From a bacterium (GTDB taxonomy: Bacteria > Armatimonadota > Zipacnadia > Zipacnadales > UBA11051), in NCBI GenBank assembly GCA_021372615.1, contig JAJFUB010000090.1, positions 1 through 64,000 on the forward strand: 64,000 bases of DNA. The letters are read 5' to 3'. The translations under genes and the position numbers were made by a program. A model generated the notes under the pieces. That model ran no database searches and was not told where the DNA came from. It worked only from the letters and a program-made list of their open reading frames with translations. Shown here one piece after another: positions 59,313 to 64,000 of this stretch (position 1 is its first letter; the number at the start of each line of letters is the position of its first letter).

Positions 59313-60524
59313 ATGGTCATGCCACAGAAGCTCTGGGTCGTCGCCATCGCCATCGGTGCCATGGCGCTGGCCGCTGTCTGCTACGCCGACAGCGAACTCA
59401 CCATCTACGGCGGCAGCCTTGACAAGGTGACTCTGGCCCCCTGGGGATCGGGGAAGATCAAGCAGGACAAGGCCGAGAAGCTCTTCTCCAAGGACAGCCT
59501 GCGTGTGGACACAACGGGCTACCACGAGGGCGGGTCACTGCGGCTCAAGGAAGCCTCGGACATCACCCCCTTCCTGGGCAACCGGGAGGGATCGTTCCTC
59601 GTCCTGACCGTCAAGCCGCACGAGACGCCCGTGGCGACCCAGCCGCTGCCCGGCGCTGGCGGCATGCCGGGGATGCCTGGCGCCGAGGGCATGCCGGGGA
59701 TGCCGGGCGCTCCCGGAATGCCGGGGATGCCGGGGATGCCGGGGATGCCCGGAGCGCCGGGGATGCCCATGGAGCCAGGTATGCCGGGTGCCGGGATGCC
59801 CCCCGGAATGCCGGGTGCCCCTGGGATGCCGGGTGCCGGGATGCCCCCTGGAATGCCAGGAGCCCCCGGGATGCCCGGGGCGCCGGGGATGCCCATGGAG
59901 CCGGGTATGGCGGGGATGCCCGGGATGCCGGGAATGCCCGGGATGCCGGGAATGCCCGGAATGCCAGGCATGGAGGGGCAGATGCCCGGCATGGTCCAGC
60001 CCCAGGTCGAGACCAGCCCCGCGATCACCAAGGTCCGCGTCGTTCTGGTGACCGACAAGGGGCAGATCGCTTCCGAACTCGTGCCGATTGACACCACCCA
60101 GGAAGTCACCGACGGGTGGTACCGCGTAGCCATCCCGTTCGCGAAGATGGGCGGTCCCGGCGCTGCCGACGCCAAGGAGTTGCAGGCCGTGGCGATCTTC
60201 GGCGACGCGAAGGACTACATGTGGGTGGGGCGGGTGCAGATGCTGAGCGAGGCCCAGCCGCTGAAGGCCGAGATCGGCGAGAACCGCACGGTGAAGATGA
60301 AGGAGGAAGTCAGCTTCACCGCTGCCGACCAGCCGAACAACGCTCCCGCGCGCTACCGCTGGGATTTCGACGACTGGGACGGCATCCAGGATGACGCCAC
60401 CGGCCGCACAGCGACCTGGAAGTTCATGGAAGAGGGGTTCTACACCGTGACCCTGACCGTCACCGACCCCGGCAACCAGAAGCTCACCCAAGTCGCCCAT
60501 GTGGACATCCTGGTGAAGAAGTAG
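59313..60524 (+). CDS. Exported PKD-domain protein with collagen-like Gly-Met-Pro insert
   Basis: A 403-residue exported protein; AGAGGGTG precedes ATG 59313 (a second ATG is at 59319) and the signal peptide ends near AVCYA. Residues 25-105 and about 230-310 look like two halves of one beta-sandwich, interrupted by a run of 35 triplets (residues 117-221). 31 of the triplets start with Gly and 21 are GMP. The C-terminal 85 residues are a PKD domain (ARYRWDFDDWDG, WKFMEEGFYTVTLTVTDPG). It could be a surface or matrix protein. A TTGACA at 59253-59258 is present upstream without a good -10. Confidence 0.8.
   Translation: MVMPQKLWVVAIAIGAMALAAVCYADSELTIYGGSLDKVTLAPWGSGKIKQDKAEKLFSKDSLRVDTTGYHEGGSLRLKEASDITPFLGNREGSFLVLTVKPHETPVATQPLPGAGGMPGMPGAEGMPGMPGAPGMPGMPGMPGMPGAPGMPMEPGMPGAGMPPGMPGAPGMPGAGMPPGMPGAPGMPGAPGMPMEPGMAGMPGMPGMPGMPGMPGMPGMEGQMPGMVQPQVETSPAITKVRVVLVTDKGQIASELVPIDTTQEVTDGWYRVAIPFAKMGGPGAADAKELQAVAIFGDAKDYMWVGRVQMLSEAQPLKAEIGENRTVKMKEEVSFTAADQPNNAPARYRWDFDDWDGIQDDATGRTATWKFMEEGFYTVTLTVTDPGNQKLTQVAHVDILVKK
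59661..59975 (+). repeat. Collagen-like Gly-X-Y coding repeat
   Basis: 315 bp without a frame shift encode 35 triplets: 31 begin with Gly, and the other four are MEP or MPP. The DNA is a degenerate GGSATGCCS repeat, so it can expand and contract by slippage in multiples of nine or three. Confidence 0.93.
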
Positions 60525-60557
60525 ACAGAAGACCGCGGTCCCGGTAGACACCACTGA

Positions 60558-60583
60558 AGCCCTCCCTTCCCGGAGGGCTTTTG
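60558..60583 (+). terminator. Rho-independent terminator after the collagen-like gene
   Basis: AGCCCTCC (60558-60565), loop CTTCCC, GGAGGGCT (60572-60579), then TTTTG. It lies 33 bp after the stop codon and 14 bp before pyrC. This is the best intrinsic terminator in the window. Confidence 0.85.
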
Positions 60584-60596
60584 CTTGAGGCGCCCC

Positions 60597-61886
60597 ATGC
60601 ACGCACTCACGCTCACAGGCGGCTTCGTCGTGGATCCGGGCAGCGGCTTCGCCGCTCCGGCCGATGTGTTCATCGCCGACGGTCGTGTCGCCGCGGTGCG
60701 TCCGCCGGGCGAGCAGAGGCCAAACGGGGAGACGCTCGACGTCGCCGGGCGGGTCGTGGCTCCGGGGCTGGTGGACATCCATGTCCACCTGCGCGAGCCC
60801 GGTCAGACGCACAAGGAGACGATCGCCAGTGGCACCCGGGCCGCCGTTGCCGGGGGCTTCACCACGGTCTGTTGCATGCCGAACACTGACCCATCTCTGG
60901 ACCGCCCCGAGCGCGTTCGGGAGGTGCAGGAGATCATCCGTCGCGATGCCGCCTGCCACGTCCACGTCATCGGGGCGATCAGCCTCGACAACGACCCCGA
61001 CCGCCCCTCCGACGCCCTGGCCCTCAAAGCCGCCGGCTGCGTGGCGCTCACCGACGACGCCTTCCCGCTGCCCGAGCAGAAGCACCGCCGGCAGGCCCTG
61101 GCGGCCGCCGCTGCCGCCGGACTGCCCTTCATCGCCCACTGCGAGGACAAGTCCCTCAGCCGTGGCGCGCCGATGAACGAGGGCGCGGCGAGCCACCGCC
61201 TGGGCGTTGCCGGCCAGCCGGGACGCGCCGAGAGCCTCGCGGCCGAGAGCTGGTTGGAGCTCCACGACCTCGGTGCCCGCCTCCACCTGGCTCATGTCTC
61301 CACGGCAGAGACCGTCGCGGCGCTGCGCCGGGCCATGCCGCACTGGCAGGGGCGTCTCTCGGCCGAGACGGCCCCCCACTACTTCGCCCTGACCGATGAG
61401 GCAGTGCTTGAGCACGGGACCGACGCGAAGATGAACCCGCCGCTGCGGTCGGAAGCCGACCGCCAGGCTGTGGCGGCGGCTGTCGCCGAGGGCCTCCTGT
61501 CGGTGATCGCCACCGACCACGCCCCGCACACGCCGGCCGAGAAGGCCCTGGGGCTTGAGCGGGCGCCTTTCGGCGTGGTAGGCCTGGAGACGGCGCTGGC
61601 CGTGACCCTCACGGCCCTGCCGGAGGGCCTGGGGCTGCCGCAAAGGCTGCTGCCGCTGACAGCTACACCGGCGCGGGTGCTGGGGCTGCCCGCCGGAGGG
61701 CTGGTCCCGGGAGCTACTGCGGACCTGGTCATCATTGATCCGCACGCCTCCTGGACGGTCCAGCCCTCCGCTTTCCTGTCCCGCGGGCGGAACACACCGT
61801 TCGCCGGCGAGACCCTTACCGGCCGGGTCTGGGGCACGGTTGTGGGTGCATCGGTGGTGTACCACGACGGCAAGGCCGTGCCGTGA
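60597..61886 (+). CDS. pyrC: Dihydroorotase
   Basis: A 429-residue zinc enzyme of pyrimidine synthesis, closing carbamoyl aspartate to dihydroorotate. The start is ATG 60597 behind GAGG; a TTG at 60585 is less likely. Metal-binding motif DIHVHLREPGQTHKE (His62, His64), then GGFTTVCCMPNTDP, HCEDKSL, LHLAHVSTAETV and ATDHAPHT (Asp307). The C-terminus GLVPGATADLVIIDP and SRGRNTPFAGETLTGRVWGT is that of long type I dihydroorotases (allantoinase-like group). Dihydroorotase and inactive homologues can be confused, but the ligands are all here. No other pyr gene is next to it. Confidence 0.93.
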   Translation: MHALTLTGGFVVDPGSGFAAPADVFIADGRVAAVRPPGEQRPNGETLDVAGRVVAPGLVDIHVHLREPGQTHKETIASGTRAAVAGGFTTVCCMPNTDPSLDRPERVREVQEIIRRDAACHVHVIGAISLDNDPDRPSDALALKAAGCVALTDDAFPLPEQKHRRQALAAAAAAGLPFIAHCEDKSLSRGAPMNEGAASHRLGVAGQPGRAESLAAESWLELHDLGARLHLAHVSTAETVAALRRAMPHWQGRLSAETAPHYFALTDEAVLEHGTDAKMNPPLRSEADRQAVAAAVAEGLLSVIATDHAPHTPAEKALGLERAPFGVVGLETALAVTLTALPEGLGLPQRLLPLTATPARVLGLPAGGLVPGATADLVIIDPHASWTVQPSAFLSRGRNTPFAGETLTGRVWGTVVGASVVYHDGKAVP

Positions 61887-61900
61887 TCCGGCCCCGAGGA

Positions 61901-61930
61901 TTGCCTTTTGGGGGTGTCTTGTACTAAAAT
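61901..61930 (+). promoter_or_regulatory. Probable mreB promoter
   Basis: TTGCCT (61901-61906), an 18-bp spacer and TAAAAT (61925-61930) lie in the 111-bp gap after pyrC, 67 bp before the mreB start. Confidence 0.55.
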
Positions 61931-61997
61931 ATCCGTCTAGCGGGGGCGTTCCCGGGGCCTGTGAGGTCGTAGCCTACCGAATTGCCTTGGAGGGTGC

Positions 61998-63023
61998 ATG
62001 AATCTGCCGTGGGCTGAAGAGCTGGCCATAGACGTCGGCACCGCGAACCTCCACATATCCCTGAAGCAGGGGGGAGTGGTGGTGCGGGAGCCCGCTCTGG
62101 TGGCCTACGCTGAAGGCCGGCGGCGGCCGGTCGCGTTCGGTCTGGAGGCCCGGCGGCTGCAGGAGCGGGCAGTGGAGGGGGTGCGCGTCGTCCAGCCGAT
62201 CCGGGAGGGCGTGATCGCGGACTTTGACGCCGCCGTCATGCTACTGCGGCACTTCATCCACCAGGCGTTGGGGCGGCGCCCGATGCTCAACCCCGTCGTC
62301 GTGACGGCCTGCCCCACGGGGGCGACGGCCGTGGAGCAGCGCGCCCTGCAGGACGCGATCCGCGCGGCCGGCGGAGGTCGTATCCTGGTCATCCAGAAGG
62401 CTCTGGCAGCGGCCATTGGCGCCGGCGTGTCATTGGACACGATTGAGACACAATTCGTCGTGGATATCGGCGCCGGGGCAACCGACATCGGCGCCGTCTC
62501 GATGGGGCTCTTGACGGCGGGCGCCTCGCCGCCGGTCGCCGGCGACCGGATTGACGAGGCCATCGTGCGGCACGTCAAGCGTACTCAGAGCATCCGCATC
62601 AGCACCACCACCGCCGAAGAGATGAAGATCCAGGTCGGCGCCGTGGACCCCCTGCTTAGCGGCAACAACAGCGGCTTCTCCACCTCAACCGACGAGCTGC
62701 AGGCGTACGACGTGAGCCTCGACGACATCCCCGCTGTGGTCGCAGCGACGCTGCAGCCGGTATACGACGAGATTGCCTGGCTCATCGAGGAACTGCCGCC
62801 CAAGCCGCGGGCCGAGCTGGGGGCCAATGGCATCGTCCTCACCGGTGGCACAGCGCTGCTGAAGGGCCTGGCTGAGCACATGGCCGAGTGGCTGGGGCTG
62901 CCTGTGCGTGTGGCTACCGACCCCATGTCCTGCACCGTCCTGGGGCTGCAGTCCATCGTCAATGACATGCAGGCCCTGTCGCTGGGCGGGCGTCGGTTCG
63001 GCACTGTCTCCTCGATGTTCTAG
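61998..63023 (+). CDS. mreB: MreB-like actin homologue (rod-shape determining)
   Basis: A 341-residue actin-fold ATPase that forms filaments under the inner membrane and guides wall synthesis. The start ATG 61998 follows GGAGGGTGC. Phosphate 1 motif is AIDVGTANLHI, phosphate 2 is VVDIGAGATDIGAVSMG, and the adenosine region is GIVLTGGTALLKGLAEHM. The length is usual. No mreC, mreD or pbp2 gene follows; instead the next gene is convergent, so this is a lone copy or a diverged paralogue. The start lacks the hydrophobic N-terminal amphipathic helix seen in E. coli MreB. Confidence 0.92.
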   Translation: MNLPWAEELAIDVGTANLHISLKQGGVVVREPALVAYAEGRRRPVAFGLEARRLQERAVEGVRVVQPIREGVIADFDAAVMLLRHFIHQALGRRPMLNPVVVTACPTGATAVEQRALQDAIRAAGGGRILVIQKALAAAIGAGVSLDTIETQFVVDIGAGATDIGAVSMGLLTAGASPPVAGDRIDEAIVRHVKRTQSIRISTTTAEEMKIQVGAVDPLLSGNNSGFSTSTDELQAYDVSLDDIPAVVAATLQPVYDEIAWLIEELPPKPRAELGANGIVLTGGTALLKGLAEHMAEWLGLPVRVATDPMSCTVLGLQSIVNDMQALSLGGRRFGTVSSMF

Positions 63024-63129
63024 GTCATCGCTCCACTACCGCTGCAGCACCCCACCCCGCAGACAAGAGCCGCACCGGCAGCAAGGGCCGCGCACGTGCA
63101 TCTACGCCTTCTGGCGGGTGCCATTGCGC

Positions 63130-63147
63130 TGAGCGGCAGGCCGCTCA
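63130..63147. terminator. Hairpin at the end of the phosphodiesterase gene
   Basis: A perfect TGAGCGGC-AG-GCCGCTCA hairpin whose right arm includes the minus-strand stop codon at 63145-63147. It lies between convergent genes; no T tract on either side. Confidence 0.4.
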
Positions 63148-64000
63148 GATGTACCCCAGCCCCGACAGGCGGCTCTCCACCCGCGCCAGCTCGGGCGACG
63201 TGTATCCGGAGTCCGTGGGCGCCGCAACCGAGGGTGGCGGCGGCGCATAGTGCTTGGGTGAGAGCGGAGCCAGGGCCTCGCTCAGAATCCGTCCCTCCAT
63301 GTACCGCGGCACCGGTAGCCCCATGAGCGCCAGGGCAGTCGGGGCCAGGTCCCTCAGCGTGCCCGACACCGGTTCCGGGCGACAGGCAATCGCTGGGCCA
63401 CAGGCGACAAGGGACCCATAGGGCCGGTGGAAGCCCTGCACGATCGGGGGCCTCAGGATGGGCGTGGGCTCGATCTCCCGCCCCTCGAAGCGCGTCCTCA
63501 CCCCTTGCACCGGAGCATCCGCGTCGAACTGCACGTGCAGGTCGGCCATGATGTCAGCATGCGGGCCGTCGAACATTTCGTCGCGCCGCCATACCTGCGC
63601 CACGAGCGGCCGGCCCGTAGCAGTGTCGTGCAAGCCCACGAACATCTCGATGATGGCGTCTTCCAGTTCCTCCTGGGGTGCGCCCGGGGCGACCATGCCC
63701 AGCGGCTCGCGGCCCTGTAGGTTCAGCCAGACCTCGCCGCTAGGGTTCACCGTGTAGCTGAAGGCCCGACTGCGGGCGAAGTCTATCTGTGAGATATGCG
63801 ACTGCGTGAACCCAAGCGACCAGGTGGCGGCGTCCAGAGGCCGGAAGCGACGGCGCAGGTGCCAGGGGATGCATCCGGCGACCGCGTTGCGCGCCCGTCG
63901 CCGCCAGCCGAGCGCCTGGGGTGGGGGCGCGGGCTGGCGGACCATGAGGCCCGCCTCCTCGAGGAGCGGCCGCAGATAGTCGGGCGCCTGCGGGTGGTCG
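63145..64000 (-). CDS. Type I phosphodiesterase/nucleotide pyrophosphatase-like protein, C-terminal part
   Basis: The frame is open from the right edge to a TGA at 63145, 285 codons. The sequence matches the C-terminal portion of the alkaline phosphatase-like type I phosphodiesterase family: WSLGFTQSHISQID, YTVNPSGEVWLNLQGREP, DEMFDGPHADIMADLHV, then GFHRPYGSLVACGPAI and GTLRDLAPTALALMGLPVPR with the expected late metal-ligand region and MEGRIL end. The N-terminal catalytic Thr/Ser and first metal ligands are outside the window. It converges on mreB. Such enzymes in environmental genomes often act on phosphoesters or sulfated compounds; substrate unknown. Confidence 0.85.
   Translation of the reverse strand, partial: DHPQAPDYLRPLLEEAGLMVRQPAPPPQALGWRRRARNAVAGCIPWHLRRRFRPLDAATWSLGFTQSHISQIDFARSRAFSYTVNPSGEVWLNLQGREPLGMVAPGAPQEELEDAIIEMFVGLHDTATGRPLVAQVWRRDEMFDGPHADIMADLHVQFDADAPVQGVRTRFEGREIEPTPILRPPIVQGFHRPYGSLVACGPAIACRPEPVSGTLRDLAPTALALMGLPVPRYMEGRILSEALAPLSPKHYAPPPPSVAAPTDSGYTSPELARVESRLSGLGYI

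Noticed and set aside
1-64000. Prophage, insertion sequence or integrase
   Set aside because: I saw no transposase, integrase, capsid or terminase coding sequence; the repeats are non-coding palindromes without a linked transposase in the window.

Overview
The window is a GC-rich bacterial chromosome segment packed with genes on both strands and few gaps over 150 bp. It encodes a nearly complete lipid A/Kdo operon, so the host is a diderm with an LPS-like outer membrane. The many secreted carbohydrate-active and poorly described families (DUF4838, DUF2961/GH172, heparinase II/III, PqaA-like, OPT-like DUF6785-type permease, URO-D-like, Gfo/Idh/MocA) are the mix I associate with uncultured Armatimonadota or PVC-like (Planctomycetota, Lentisphaerota) genomes. 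That placement is an inference; no rRNA gene or phylogenetic marker here settles it.

Layout. 1-2918 (minus): two Gfo/Idh/MocA oxidoreductases and the start of an AMP-binding acyl-CoA synthetase. 2995-7016 (plus): a YfhO-like membrane protein coupled to a GT87-like membrane glycosyltransferase. 7073-7546 (minus): an IscU/NifU scaffold. 7668-14592 (plus): a secreted zinc phospholipase C-like/VWA protein, a second secreted protein that looks like the missing half of that VWA domain, then recO, polX and a secreted glycosidase-like protein. 14611-22759: tRNA-Ala(CGC) with a consensus promoter, then fabZ-lpxA-lpxB-msbA-waaA-lpxK-lpxL, tightly coupled.

22828-48414 is a catabolic/accessory region: GH26-like protein, URO-D-like protein, amidohydrolase, permease, GNAT-like protein, signal peptidase I with Thr at the nucleophile position, DUF2961, flavin oxidase-like protein, heparinase II/III-like protein, lipoprotein, FGGY kinase, metallophosphoesterase, ceramidase-like protein, PqaA-like esterase and two large beta-galactosidase-like proteins. 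48470-52288 (minus): hybrid sensor kinase and DegT-family aminotransferase. 52397-63023 (plus): uvrC, DUF4838 protein, hemW, a secreted collagen-like/PKD protein, pyrC and mreB. 63145-64000 (minus): the C-terminal part of a type I phosphodiesterase.

The most striking structure is a set of palindromic, REPIN-like repeats of several families. They lie between genes but also inside at least four protein-coding genes (YfhO-like, permease, heparinase, FGGY kinase), where the reading frame stays open and the repeat is translated as a loop insertion. This resembles the Rickettsia palindromic elements and is my best candidate for an undescribed system here. Other notable points are the VWA domain split over two overlapping exported genes, the Thr-type signal peptidase, a remnant C-terminus of a second DUF2961 gene, and a 35-triplet Gly-Met-Pro collagen-like insert.
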